Positions 50,586 through 61,362 of a stretch of 64,000 nt of DNA are shown here, piece after piece. Position numbers and translations under genes: made by a program. The DNA is from Lasioglossum baleicum. Its lineage: Eukaryota; Arthropoda; Insecta; Hymenoptera; Halictidae. The stretch is taken from positions 12,896,001 through 12,960,000 of the forward strand of contig NC_134930.1 of assembly GCF_051020765.1 (NCBI RefSeq), given 5' to 3'. Under the pieces are notes generated by a model. The model was not told the origin of the DNA, made no database searches, and worked only from the letters and a program-made list of their open reading frames with translations. The first letter of the stretch is position 1; each line of letters opens with the position of its first letter.

Positions 50586-51300
50586 AAGTGGATACAAATA
50601 AAATCTTATTCGATACTAAATTCTGCGGAAATTTATATTCTAGAATTCTTTAAAAATTTTATTCTCGTGGAAAGGACCGAGTTCATTTGCTTCTGGAATT
50701 TATTTCCATTTAGATCCGTGGCTGTCGTTCGGGAATGTGAACAACATTATTACGAAGGTGCAATAAACATTAAAAAATCAGAATCCGCGAGTGGCTTGCT
50801 TCGGGCACAGGATCTCCATACTCGTATTCGAAACGACATGTTTTCGTTGATGGCCGCGCGTAACGAGGACTTTTCAGGAACAGTTACGACATTCGGGGTA
50901 ATTTATTATTCAGCTTCGATATTATACCGTGAAATGCGACAGGTAAATTGGTTCACTGAGAAATACCCTAAAACGAGTAACAAGTGAAAAAACAAGTCCG
51001 CGCGTATCTTCATAGCCGTCTTATTGTTCCTCTCCGGAATCGAGAACGTTTATATACTCGCGTCATAAATAATCCAGCAAAAATTCTTCGTAGTATAATT
51101 TGGCACTCTTTTTGTCATCTTGCTCGTTATTTTCTCGTACTTTTACGTTCACGTGGAACAATAATGATTCGCGTAAAAATTACCCAAATGAATGTTGCAA
51201 TAGAATTTCTCTCGAGTGTATAAATGCGTATTGGAAAAAATATTCCATTCGAGGATGACACCTACGCATGTGTGTTCTCTCTCAAACGAATATAACGTAA
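50586..51300. other. Non-coding, nothing recognised
   Basis: A 138-codon frame (50571-50987) overlaps the MITE end and lacks any domain. Confidence 0.4.
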
Positions 51301-51466
51301 TCACACGTAACAATTAATTAGACTGTGGATTTTACGTAATTCCGTTACAAATAGGTAAATAGAATACAGGTCAGAGTGAAAATCATCACACGTAACAATT
51401 AATTAGACTGTGGATTTTATGTATTTGCATTGCAAACAGATAAATAGAATACAGGTCAGTGAAAAC
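51301..51466 (+). repeat. Tandem duplication of about 85 bp including a MITE terminus
   Basis: TCACACGTAACAATTAATTA begins at 51301 and again at 51386. Both copies continue with GACTGTGGATTTTA and end with AAATAGAATACAGGTCAG. The copies differ at several positions in the middle (51341-51352 versus 51426-51437). Confidence 0.9.
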
Positions 51467-51635
51467 ATAGGAAGAATTCCAGAATAGTGTTACATTATTT
51501 CCAATTTGTTCAAACCAATAAAGGAAGAATACATATTTATTTAACTTCTGTTTCTCACAATTAATGCAGACAATTTTTCTTTTGTATAAAGAGTCTACTA
51601 TTATATATATATATATATCATAGTCTACTATTAAT
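51396..51635 (-). mobile_element. hAT-like MITE with right end duplicated across an AT microsatellite
   Basis: Body from TAGACTGTGGATTTTATGTA at 51404. The family's TGTATAAAGAGTCTA end lies at 51597. A second AGTCTACTATTA occurs at 51623-51633 after a (TA)n run (51602-51618). The octamer after the second AGTCTA is CTATTAAT (51628-51635), matching CAATTAAT (51396-51403) at 7 of 8, so the original element probably ended at 51627 and the intervening piece arose by slippage or duplication. Confidence 0.7.
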
Positions 51636-52252
51636 AATTTCTACTTTACTCCTCTGAAAGAACCAGTTTAATTTAATTCAACTATTACGTGCATGTACGT
51701 CCTGAGAATTTCAAGCGATATTATTTGCATGGCCTTGAGGAAAAAGTATTTAGGTAAAGAATCTCGGTGATCGTTCTCCTGGTTGATTTTTGTTTTAGAA
51801 ACCATTTAATGGAAGTGTTAATTTACTTCCCAAGGCGACAGAGTCAGTTCGCAATCGTGTGACTCATTCCGGTAATTTTTTTTCCGACAATTGCCCGCCA
51901 TTTTTCTTCGACGATATTAAAGAAACAGCCGACGGGATACCGACGGGTTGCTCCAGGCGCGAACCCGCGATTTTATCATTGAATCATTGAATGGACGGGC
52001 CGCAGCGGCCGGTTCAACAATAAAACAGGCAGGGGAAGGTGCTAAATATTTACGGGAGACACGTGACTGTTTATTGCGCCGAAGTCGCGGTCGAAGAACG
52101 CTAGGGAATCATATCGTACATTCTTGTAACGCTGCTTTAGTGTCGGCGTTCTTGATTACCACGCAGAAAAGCTTGCTCCACGCTCGAACGTCATGCGAAA
52201 TTGATTTCCATCTTACCTCTTTTTTCTGTCAGCATCGGATACCTCTGACGAC
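51636..52252. other. Non-coding, nothing recognised
   Basis: A 118-codon frame (51948-52304) runs into the next MITE end and has no domain. Confidence 0.4.
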
Positions 52253-52310
52253 TAGATCTTTATGCGAAATAAAAATTGTCCAAGTCAATTGTAAGAAACG
52301 TTAACAGTTA
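52253..52310 (+). mobile_element. hAT-like MITE left end with internal TIR deletion
   Basis: TAGATCTTTATGCGAAATAA followed by AAATTGTCCAAGTCAATTG matches the family with GACTGCG removed from the terminus. No right end found. Confidence 0.6.
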
Positions 52311-52460
52311 ACTAAAGTAACTGGTACATGTTCCCTTATAAAAATGACAAGATTGATTTTAGTTAGACTTTGTGCGGCTCCTATTACAATACGTGCTTAT
52401 CAAATCCTTTTTATTATTTCAATAAATGTAAAATAAAAAATCTGGAATCGGTCATTTTGA

Positions 52461-52487
52461 CCCCGCTGGTGGTAGGTTTAGTGTTAA
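52461..52487 (-). mobile_element. Solo PB2-type (TTAA) terminus
   Basis: GGTGGTAGGTTTAGTGTTAA ends at 52487, the same terminus as the intact element at 23848-23965. The left partner is not identifiable. Confidence 0.5.
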
Positions 52488-53220
52488 CATGTTGATCACT
52501 CACTCAATACTCACTAAAATGAGATGAAATCAAAGTAATCTATTTAACAAAACAAAAACTGAAAAGCTAAGTTTTATGATATCAATTACTGTTTCAGACC
52601 TCTTGCATTTTGCAAATCGTTAGCAAATTTGGTACCTCAATCTAGCAAAATTAATTTTCAATTCTGGACAAATATCGCCACTCGGATATAGACGCCATTA
52701 CAATCAAAGCGTTATCGGGGAACTGTAGGTTTCAGTAAAAATCAGGTTCGAATAAAATCATTTTCTCGAAACCAGCTCTGCTTGAAAAATCATGAGCGTA
52801 GAATTAATTACAAAATGTATTATTTATAAGGGAAAATGAAGATAAATTTAACGGAGTCGCACGTTTTCTCTTCCTCGTAATTAAAGTTGTCCTGATTTAG
52901 TAACACTCGTATCTTCTCCATCGCGCACATCTGAACCAGATCATGCTTGCAAACACACGGAAATTGCAATCGAATGGTAATCTAGTGTTTTGTTTCTTTA
53001 ACGACTATCATTTTACATTATATTCTTATTTCTCGAGCTGAATATTTTCGTACTATATTCTTCTTTCTTTGTGAAGACTGATATTTCAAGTTAGATATTT
53101 AGCAAAATTGTTGTTTGTTATTAAAACTATTTTATTATATACTAGACCTTAATTTTCTTGTTCCAATATCACCGTAGAATATTTCGACGTTTTGGTAGAT
53201 TTCATACATGCAAGTTCTTT
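52488..53220. other. AT-rich non-coding, nothing recognised
   Basis: No exon, RNA gene or repeat end recognised. Confidence 0.45.
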
Positions 53221-53438
53221 GTCATCAGTAGACTGCGGATCTTTCTGCAAAATAAAAATGTCTGCATCGATTCTAAGACACAGAGGTTAAATAAAAATTT
53301 CTTTCTTATTTTAATTATCTTATTAAACTGAAACTAATACGTGGATGTTCTTAAAATTTTGAAATATGTCCACTGCTTTAGATCGTACGTGCCACAGTTT
53401 TTGTTATAAATGCATAAAATCCACAGTCTAGTCATCAG
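53221..53438 (+). mobile_element. hAT-like MITE, intact, perfect 8-bp TSD
   Basis: GTCATCAG at 53221-53228 and 53431-53438 flank a 202-bp body (53229-53430) with ends TAGACTGCGGATCTTTCTGC and GCATAAAATCCACAGTCTA. This is the cleanest plus-orientation member and a good reference for the family. No open frame of note. Confidence 0.92.
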
Positions 53439-55400
53439 TACTTCTCAGAAAGCAACATTTGAGATCATCGGAAATTCTTCGCCGGCGATTAATTAACAAA
53501 GCAATGTCAATCGTAAACAAGGCGCAATTTGAACCGGCTAAATATTTTCACACCGTCCTCGCCATAAAGCCGCTCTCTCAAATTCTTTCTCTCCATTTGC
53601 GTCTTAGAATCACACTTTTTATTACCCACGCATCTGACGTCACCCTCACAAAGGATCGCCTCAATCTCATGTTTACAACTAGGTGTATCGTCGAATGAAC
53701 GCGAAGGATTCGGTGATTAGGGTGTAGCATGCGAGAGGATAGGGGATGATGACGGTCGAACCGAAAATCCCAGGTTCTTTGGGAAGGAAAACTGAAAAAA
53801 AAGACAGAGACACGTTGTCATTGGGTTTATGGCAGCAGGCCAACATTCCGACAGTTCGAGAACCATCGTTGGCAGAGGACCTCGGTCGCGAGGATTCGTT
53901 CGCCTAATATGGACGCATGGAGTTAGTCCTTGGCTGATGTGCATATCCCCGTTCGTAAATCAGCAGACACCTTGAGTGGAAATATTAATTGCTGACTGAT
54001 GTTAATAAACATTCCAAGAAGGACTTCTTTTAGACCAGAAATATTTTGAAATTCATCACCGAAGTATACTACCATATTCGGACTTGAAATAAATGGATAA
54101 GACGTTATAAATTGTGCGATTTACTCACTGTAGAATTAATGTTGTTGGATTGCACTATAAACAAAATTGCCAGATTAATTTATTCTATCCAATTATTCTA
54201 TAGTAAACACTTATTGAGCCCATTGCTATTATTTTTCGCTTAATATTATTGTATCTACATCTTCTTTAAAATTTTTCTTGATCCGTTCGCATCGGAACAT
54301 TCAATATTAGAACGTTCTTGAAAACTGTTCCACCGTTCATGTCTTAAACAGAACCTATCACAATGTTCCATAACTGAACGTAGCGTTCCACAGTAATTTC
54401 TATTTAGCATTCTTGTCTCGCTCGGCCTCTCCTTTGTTTGAAACAGTATCCCGAAAAAAGAATGAACGTATAAGAGGATATACGTCCTAGACACGGCGAT
54501 CTCAGCAGTCGTTAAAGGTCCCCCATGTACGGGTTAATCCGGCGATCGCGATCATGGGAATTGTCTCATTTGAAAGTTGGCATGCTCGCCCCGTCCCTTC
54601 CGCCTAAGGGCTAATAAAGTCGTTGAGCGACAGGGACTTACCCTTTGGTACGTGCTCGAAACGGACGTGTCGCGATTAGATGGCCTTGAGAGATGAAGAA
54701 GAGACGAGGTCACCGCTGCTACCTCGAAGGGCGACCGAGATCCCTCGCGGATACTCGCGAAACGCGCGGTGAATCTGAAATCGCGCGCGACGGATCCCAT
54801 ACGCGAGGGATCCGCTTCTTTGCGTCGCGCCGGAGCGAAGCTGATTCCGCGGAAAGGATCGAGCCGGCCTCTTTGCATTCCCGAATGATAATCGGAGAGC
54901 TCGTGTGGCTTTCATTAGGCAGAACTGGCAGAACTGCTGCGCGCCCAACCCGGTCCCCCCCGACGTCATCGGTACCTACACAGCTCTTTTTATCGAAATT
55001 TTTTCATCCGTGTAACGCTGCCAGCACTTTCGATCGGACGTGCAATGGCCGACCAAATTATGCACAGGCTTGAACATTATCGATATAAATTACACTGGAA
55101 CTCCGTTTGCGTCAACTAAATTTTGTCTCATTAACCCTCGGATTGCGGCTCATTTTTATAACTACACTACTAATTACATTTTGGATCAACTGCTTCGCTT
55201 ATCAACGTTTTAAAACGTATTTTTGGTATTTCTTCCAAACAAGTTAATCTTTCTATTATTCCTAATGCAGCAGATGTTCGTTTCATTAATTCGCCAGAAA
55301 CTGTACAATTAAATGACGATTTTAATACTCTGGGTCTAAATAAACCCGGACTCCACCGTCGGAAGGTTAACTGAACTTTAGCTGAACGAAATTCCATTCA
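53439..55400. other. Non-coding, nothing recognised
   Basis: GC-richer from 54540 to 54980, where overlapping frames on both strands are compositional. No exon or repeat end recognised. Confidence 0.45.
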
Positions 55401-55622
55401 TATCCTTTGCAGTCGAAGTTATTTTAATAATAATTAAGAATAATTCCGCTCAATATGGTTTTTTTAATTTTATGGATATGAAATTGGTATAATGTGTCAT
55501 ATAATACTTACTTTAGTAATTGATTAGATGCCAACGTATTTAATAATGCAAACAAAATTTTGTTGAATAATGAATAATGTGTAATTTTGAATAATGGCAA
55601 GAATCGAGTGCTAAGGGTTAAA
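55401..55622 (+). mobile_element. piggyBac-like MITE (PB1), left TTAA lost
   Basis: Left end CCTTTGCAGTCGAAGTTATT, interior GGATATGAAATTGGTATAAT and ATTGATTAGATGCCAACGTA, right end GAGTGCTAAGGG followed by TTAA (55619-55622). These match 8732-8944 and the outer element at 62882-63290. Confidence 0.75.
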
Positions 55623-57771
55623 TTAGATAAAGAAAAAATATATCATTGTCACTGCTGGAAGACACAGGTGGACTCCTATTATATGAATCAACTTGTGTTC
55701 CAACTGGCGATTTATGGAGTTCTACTGTATTCGAGAAAGAATAGTTAAGAAAATTATCCTAATTTTTTACGTAAAATACTAATAATTAAATATTTAAAAC
55801 AATTTATTATTTCAAATGGTTATTTCCTGTCTCGTATCAAATAAATGTGCCCATCCCTGTTATTATAAACAGATGGAAAACTTACATAACGTTAGGTCCT
55901 CTCTTTATGAACATAATTGTGCTATAATAGTGTAAAATATTATGGTATATTTTGAAATACATTACTCTCTAGAGCAATGATTAAAATAAGGTATTCTCTC
56001 TTCTAAATCTTTTTAATGCACGATTACTATTTATAATGAAATAAATATAATGAACGAACAGAGTTACCTCACTGATTGATGATTACACAAACGAACTTAT
56101 CGTAGGACCATTGAATCACCTCAAGATACAAATTGCTAATGTCACGGTAACAATGCTTACTTTGAATACGTGGGATGTCGTTCGAACAATTGCTAAATAA
56201 ATTAGTGTAGTGCCGAATAGAAATGATAAATCTTCGATAGACTTGTACACTGCTTAATTCTCAATTTTCTTTAATTCTTAATTCTCAACCATGCGAATAA
56301 GCTCGACCAAGGTCGAAATGTTTTCTTTCGGTTGAAAATCTGACGCGGTCCAATTCTTCAGCCCCGCGGACTATGACTAATTGTAAGAATAAACGCCGCC
56401 TTGAACTCGATAAATGAAAAATCAAGCCATTGTTCTTTATGAAAAGTACCACAGACAGTTCGAGACCGCAACGGACCGTGCAACGAGATCCTGGAGGGTT
56501 GCGTTCCGATTAAAGAATCGATAAGAGGATGTAGCAACGCGTCATGCTCGGAATCCGAGATTATAGCTTTGCATGACGCTTTACGAAAGATGGGGTAAAA
56601 TAAGAAAATACGAGGTAGCTTATCGCACGATCACGAAGTCATTGTCACTATTCCGCAACGTCATCGTCATCCCGGCAACTGTCAATAGACCGTTTGCATG
56701 TATCTCGAGCGTCTCATCGGGTTGCATGACGACAATGGGGACCATTATCACCCCGTCGCGTTCATCGCGATCATTGTCGGGGCACATGCACATGCTCACG
56801 CACCAACGTAACGAACACAACGCGTCTTTGTCGCGCGAACACGCGCGAAAACACTCGTGTCACTGGTTGATCCTGCTGCGATTCGAGAAAAAATCCGATT
56901 CGATTTCGAGACAGAGAGCCGCAGAAAAAAGCAAACGATTTTACTCCTCCTCTTTGTTACTTACTTTCTTGCATTTCATCGTAGTATCAATTTGCAAACA
57001 TCGATCGAAGGGATCGTAGAACCTGAATAACCCTCGAATGATGGACGTTGGGTCCATTTCGACCCAGAATCTAAATTTTAATTTTTTGCCAACCATTCTG
57101 TATTATCATTGAATTTTTATTTAAGCCTCATTTAAATGGGCAGATGCTTCTTATTCGATTTTATTCTTAATTGTTGGAACGTGATTAAGTTTTTTTCGCC
57201 ATTTTATAATATTTCGTAAAAAAAAAAGTGTGTTGCTGGTAATGAGTGCATCGTATAATTTCTCGAAAATAAATATCTACTGAAAACACAGAACAGAAAG
57301 ATAAACGCGGTTGGAACGGAAGATTATATGCAAGAAAGTTTTCCGAGGAGGTTGTTATCAAGAAATAGAATGAAACTTTTACGTTTCTCTGAAAGTTTTC
57401 TATGAAAGTTTGTTAATCTTAATGGAACACTGGTTTCACTAGGACCAGGTCTTTGAAACAGTAGAAGATAATACAGTTCGCTTTTTGAAGGGAGCAAAAA
57501 CGTCGCTATCGGTTACCGACGATCTCCTAGGTGGAATGTATTCGGCCAGCTCCCGGGACATTCTTTGTCCTGAGAAGAAAATTGCTGTTCCTGCAAATTG
57601 CGATCCGGGCAAAACGCAGAACGAACGAACGAACCTCCGTCGTACTTTTACTTAGGATCGCAGGTGGCATTATTCCGGCTCGCCTCTAAATCGTCGGTAA
57701 ACCGATTTCTCTAACCGCAGTAAGGACGACCGCAAATAGAGCAGCACTCGCCCACGACCTATAGAAGTACA
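55623..57771. other. Non-coding; solo TTAA-family end at 57029
   Basis: TAACCCTCGAATGATGGACG at 57029, then a GGGTCCATTTCGACCC hairpin, resembles the end at 49391. The 148-codon frame at 56573-57019 lacks a domain. Otherwise AT-rich sequence. Confidence 0.45.
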
Positions 57772-58035
57772 TACAGGGTGGACGAAAAAAGAGAACTGAA
57801 CGTTTTGTATTCAAATACCTATTTTCTTAACCCCCTTCCTTGTAATATCGAAACGATCCAGTTGTTTGTTTTAAATCGGGAAAATACTTTGCTTGCCATT
57901 CACGTAATTACCGATCATTTATTTAATTTCGGCGATGATATATTGTCGTATAATTTTGTCAATTATTATCTATAAACTCAAGTAGAGTATGTTGTTGCAT
58001 TGTTTAACGTTATATTGATTTTCGTCCACCCTGTA
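57772..58035. mobile_element. TA-flanked MITE with perfect 15-bp TIRs
   Basis: TA at 57772-57773 and 58034-58035 bracket 260 bp. The ends CAGGGTGGACGAAAA and its exact reverse complement are perfect inverted repeats. The TA duplication and CAGGG ends suggest a Tc1/mariner-type non-autonomous element. The 57778-57975 frame lies wholly inside it and is not a gene. Confidence 0.8.
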
Positions 58036-58090
58036 TACGAACGCACCCACGCTTCTAAGCTTGCCACGAGAGGTGCGCGAGAACCGGAAA

Positions 58091-58202
58091 ATGTCGGGTC
58101 GAGAATACTCAGGATTCCCGAGCTTATTAAAGTTCTTTAATATCCCGAGAATCCTGAAATATTCGAGAGGCCGACCCGTCCCGACTATGGGATACCCGAC
58201 AT
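58091..58202. repeat. Nested palindrome
   Basis: Inner arms at 58100-58132 and 58135-58167 are imperfect reverse complements (about 33 bp, 2-base loop). Outer ATGTCGGGT (58091-58099) and ACCCGACAT (58194-58202) pair exactly. It lies about 120 bp before the exon at 58325. Confidence 0.8.
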
Positions 58203-58289
58203 TTCAGATTCTCGTACACCTGTACTTGCCACAGGCCAAGCGAGAGAAAGAAATACGAGAAAATGATAAATCCGAAAATCCGGTGATCT

Positions 58290-58324
58290 GATGTACTAAG
58301 AGCGCAGCTTTGCTTGGCTTACAG
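58290..58324 (+). promoter_or_regulatory. 3' splice site with branch-point-like TACTAAG
   Basis: TACTAAG near 58294-58300 is followed about 24 nt later by the acceptor TTGCTTGGCTTACAG ending at 58324. Spacing and motif fit an insect intron end. It defines the left edge of the candidate exon. Confidence 0.5.
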
Positions 58325-58534
58325 GTTGGTTGGTGATCGGGTCTAGCGGTGAGAGGGGAGAGATAGAGAGAGAGAGGGAAAGATTGGCGGAGTTAGAGGC
58401 CGGGGGTGAAAGGTTTTTGGGGGTAGCGAGAGGTGAGAGGGACCGAACCGAGGAGAGCAAAAGCAAAAAAGGGGGTAAGGAATCGGCGGTGTGTTCCGGC
58501 TGTGTGTTATGGTTGGGAGCAAAAGGCCGAGAAG
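58325..58534 (+). other. Candidate 5' UTR part of the coding exon
   Basis: Purine-rich leader with GA repeats (about 58350-58380). The frame of the downstream ATG is closed by TAG at 58424-58426, so the ATG at 58535 is the first in-frame start. It contains one out-of-frame ATG at 58509. Confidence 0.5.
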
Positions 58535-58565
58535 ATGCTCGAGGTTCATCGCTCGGACTTTTTAA
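58509..58565 (+). CDS. Overlapping upstream ORF (18 codons)
   Basis: ATG at 58509, TAA at 58563-58565. It overlaps the main start at 58535 in another frame, so ribosomes using it would pass the main ATG. Arg/Lys-rich peptide without recognised function. If the transcript is real this would reduce and possibly regulate translation of the main frame. Confidence 0.35.
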   Translation: MVGSKRPRRCSRFIARTF

Positions 58566-58697
58566 GAGAGGAGGAAGCCTCCAACACCCCCACCGCCAAT
58601 TTACTATCCCCCGACTCGACCGGGGCTTCCGTCTCCGGGTGGAAGCCCGCTGAGAGAACCGTCTCCTTCAATCGAGACGTCCACGTCAAGAGGATCG
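58535..58697 (+). CDS. Candidate first coding exon of an unidentified protein (partial gene)
   Basis: The ATG follows GAGAAG, an acceptable insect start context. The frame runs 54 codons plus one base to a consensus donor, ATCG|GTGAGT at 58697/58698, giving a phase-1 intron. The peptide starts MLEVHRSDFLREEE, has a Ser/Thr/Pro-rich middle (residues 15-36) and ends with a basic segment, RTVSFNRDVHVKRI (41-54). RTVSF fits the RVxF docking pattern for protein phosphatase 1, but such short motifs also arise by chance. No signal peptide or membrane segment, so a cytoplasmic N-terminus is likely. I do not recognise the family. The rest of the gene must lie downstream, probably beyond the window. 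The open frame bounded by good splice sites supports a real exon; conservation would decide. Confidence 0.55.
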
Positions 58698-59888
58698 GTG
58701 AGTCCAGGCAATCACACCATATGAGCAAAGAATACCCGCAAATGGTAGAGAGAGAGAGAGAGCGCACGTGCGCACGCGCCGAGACAGAGAACCAGGCTCA
58801 TCATCATTGCTTGACTTTCGCGGTTCTTGCCTCGAACCTACGGAAATTGAACGAGACGACGTATTTTCATGTACGCCGATATTTGTTCGCGTTTAGTGTT
58901 TCGAACTTTCCAATATCGATTTTATCTACGCGGAAAGTAACAGTCAAGGTGATCGCGGTTGAAATGAGAACGGTAGTCGAGCACGAATATCATTCTCCCT
59001 TCATAGAGAGAATTTAACTGATTAATTTCTTGTAGAACTTTTAGTGCCACGTTTGTCTTTATAAATAAATTTTTATTGAGATTTGAAAATTGCATGAGAA
59101 AATTGAGAAAGTACTTTCACACATCTTTACATTACAACTTTGATGTTATGGAATTTTTGTGCAATGAGAGCTGGCACTCATAGTGTCAATAGTAGAACTA
59201 CATTTTGTAAATTCGATTAGATTGCATTTCGCGGCATTTTTTCACGATTCTAGTCGCCATTGCTGTTGGAGAAAGCACATTTTTCAATTAATTTGCTCAT
59301 GTTGAATTCCTTTTTGAAATTTCCAGAATTACGAACGAAAATGTGTGGCGATATAAGTATGTAGAATTATATAATATGTAAATTGATTTTGATATTTATC
59401 GAAAAGGGAAAGTTCGTTACGTCAAAAGTGCGGTACGTATAAAATTCGAATTTTGCCAGTCGGTTTCGCAACAGCTTTTCGCAATTCCATGGGAACGGTG
59501 CTACAGTTCGCGTATCATACTTCAGTCAAACCGGTGACCTCGAGAGAGGAGAAAATGCGAGATTACGAGAACGATTGCAACGAAGACACGGGTCTTGTGT
59601 TCCAGAAAAAATATGGCCAGGTCCTAGAGCGATCTCAGATTATGGAAATTATTTGTACCGGGCCTCTAGTTTCGCGTCGAGAATCTCGCACTGTCAGATC
59701 TGATTCTGAGAAACTCTCCGCTTCAGAAAAATTATCAGTAATCTTCGCGCGGAGAGATAATTTAGCATACAAAGTCTCCTCGACGCGACGGTACGTTTGT
59801 GACGTTAAAATTACTGGAAAATTCGTTTTCTTCATTAACATCTAGTTTTCAAAGAACCAACATTTTCCGACGCGAATGAAACTTCGCA
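58698..59888 (+). other. Presumed intron after the 58.5 kb exon
   Basis: Begins GTGAGT. A GA microsatellite lies at 58747-58762. A 130-codon frame at 59453-59845 has no clear acceptor or domain. No further exon recognised. Confidence 0.4.
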
Positions 59889-60076
59889 TTTTAGAAATTG
59901 TCGACTTCAGATCAATTTTACAAAATTTATTCATGATACGATTATTTTTCTTTCTTAATATATTTATAATAGGTTGAAAATAATATAATAGTAGTTTTCT
60001 ACATTTTTCTAATGTTTTTACTGTTTTAAATTGGACCTACACATTTTTGTCATAAATGCATAAAATCCGCTGTCCT
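59889..60076 (+). mobile_element. hAT-like MITE, left terminus decayed
   Basis: Right part TTTTTACTGTTTTAAATTGG then GTCATAAATGCATAAAATCC and a damaged GCTGTCC terminus match the family closely. The left boundary near 59889 is uncertain. Confidence 0.65.
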
Positions 60077-61132
60077 CTATCAGAATAAAATATTCGTACT
60101 GTGAAAAACTGATTTCTTTTACATAATATTTAAAGTAATATTCACCTTAGATAAACGTAATTTGATAACTTGTATTTACATATTATGAAGATCTTTTATT
60201 GATATTTGAGAGAACATTTACAAAATTGTAATGTATCGTATTTTTATAAGATTTCACTAAACTACCACACACACACACACACAGGAGTGGAACGTTACGA
60301 TTATTCTACTAATACGATCAAGGATACGCATAATGTCCATTACAAATCATACTACCGAGTCGATAGCCGGGAGTAAACAAGTGTTGTACGAATAAACGGA
60401 AAGTCAAGCAACGATGTCGGTTTGGGACGTGTTCCGCTTAACTTATACCTAACTGTTCCAAGCTCGAGCTCTCGATATCGATATATGTATGTATAACACA
60501 TTTAATCAAGACCCTGCCGCTGACTAACGGCACGAACGATCGTTGTGCTCTCGCGATCGTTTCGATCGATCTTTTCCCCCTTTGTGTGTAATCATTAATA
60601 ACGTATCAGTAATACCATTAATTGTTGTCTATTTAATATCCGCTGATCTAGTAACAATAACTCGAAGAAAATGCGGTCGAATCGTCTCCGTGGCCTTGAC
60701 CTCGAAGCCGCGAGCCGCTTCGATCGATTGCGTCCAGGACGTTGAATTTCGTCGCATTTTTTGTCGTCTTAATTTTCGTGCTCTTTGTTTCCCGATTATA
60801 TTGTGATACGTGGGCTCGTTACGGTAATGGTGTGTGCGCGCTGGACTCAGCCATTCCTCTTTCACCGCAAGCTTAATTATATTAATTACCATTAATCGCC
60901 CGTCTCCTCTCACCCCGAGCCAAGCGATTCACGCGTCCTCGAACGACCCACGTGTGTGTCCCACCGTAATCTCGATGGTTTCCTTGCCATATGGTCGCTA
61001 AACCGCGGAACGTTATGCAAATTCAGAAAGATTGAAATTCAATAAAACACCACGCCCATTTTATACATACTTCTCTTGTGTCCACGCTGTAAAAAACACG
61101 TTCCGCGGTCTAGCGGTCACTTAACACGCGTA
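60077..61132. other. Non-coding, with (CA)9 microsatellite
   Basis: CA run at 60266-60283. GC-richer around 60500-60960. No exon recognised. Confidence 0.45.
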
Positions 61133-61362
61133 TTAACACTAAAACCACTATCAACATGATCGACTTTCGACTTTCTTTCATAACTCATACTTTCTCCCTT
61201 CTTTTGTAACTGTGCCAAGCTAATTCAGTGTTTAATAACTTGCTCGAAGAAGGAAAATTTTTTCTCCAAACAGATTACGTATTTTTTTCTTTTCTTAACA
61301 TTGAGATGTAGCAGCAGACTTCCGTATGACGCGATCAAAAAATTGTTTACGGAGACTATACG
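61133..61362 (+). mobile_element. Solo PB2-type left end
   Basis: TTAA at 61133-61136 followed by CACTAAAACCACTATC, the PB2 terminus. A matching right end (GGTGGTTCTAGTGT) occurs near 62271-62284, but other elements lie between, so pairing is not certain. Confidence 0.45.

Noticed and set aside
57778..57975. 65-codon frame
   Set aside because: Lies entirely within a TA-flanked MITE.
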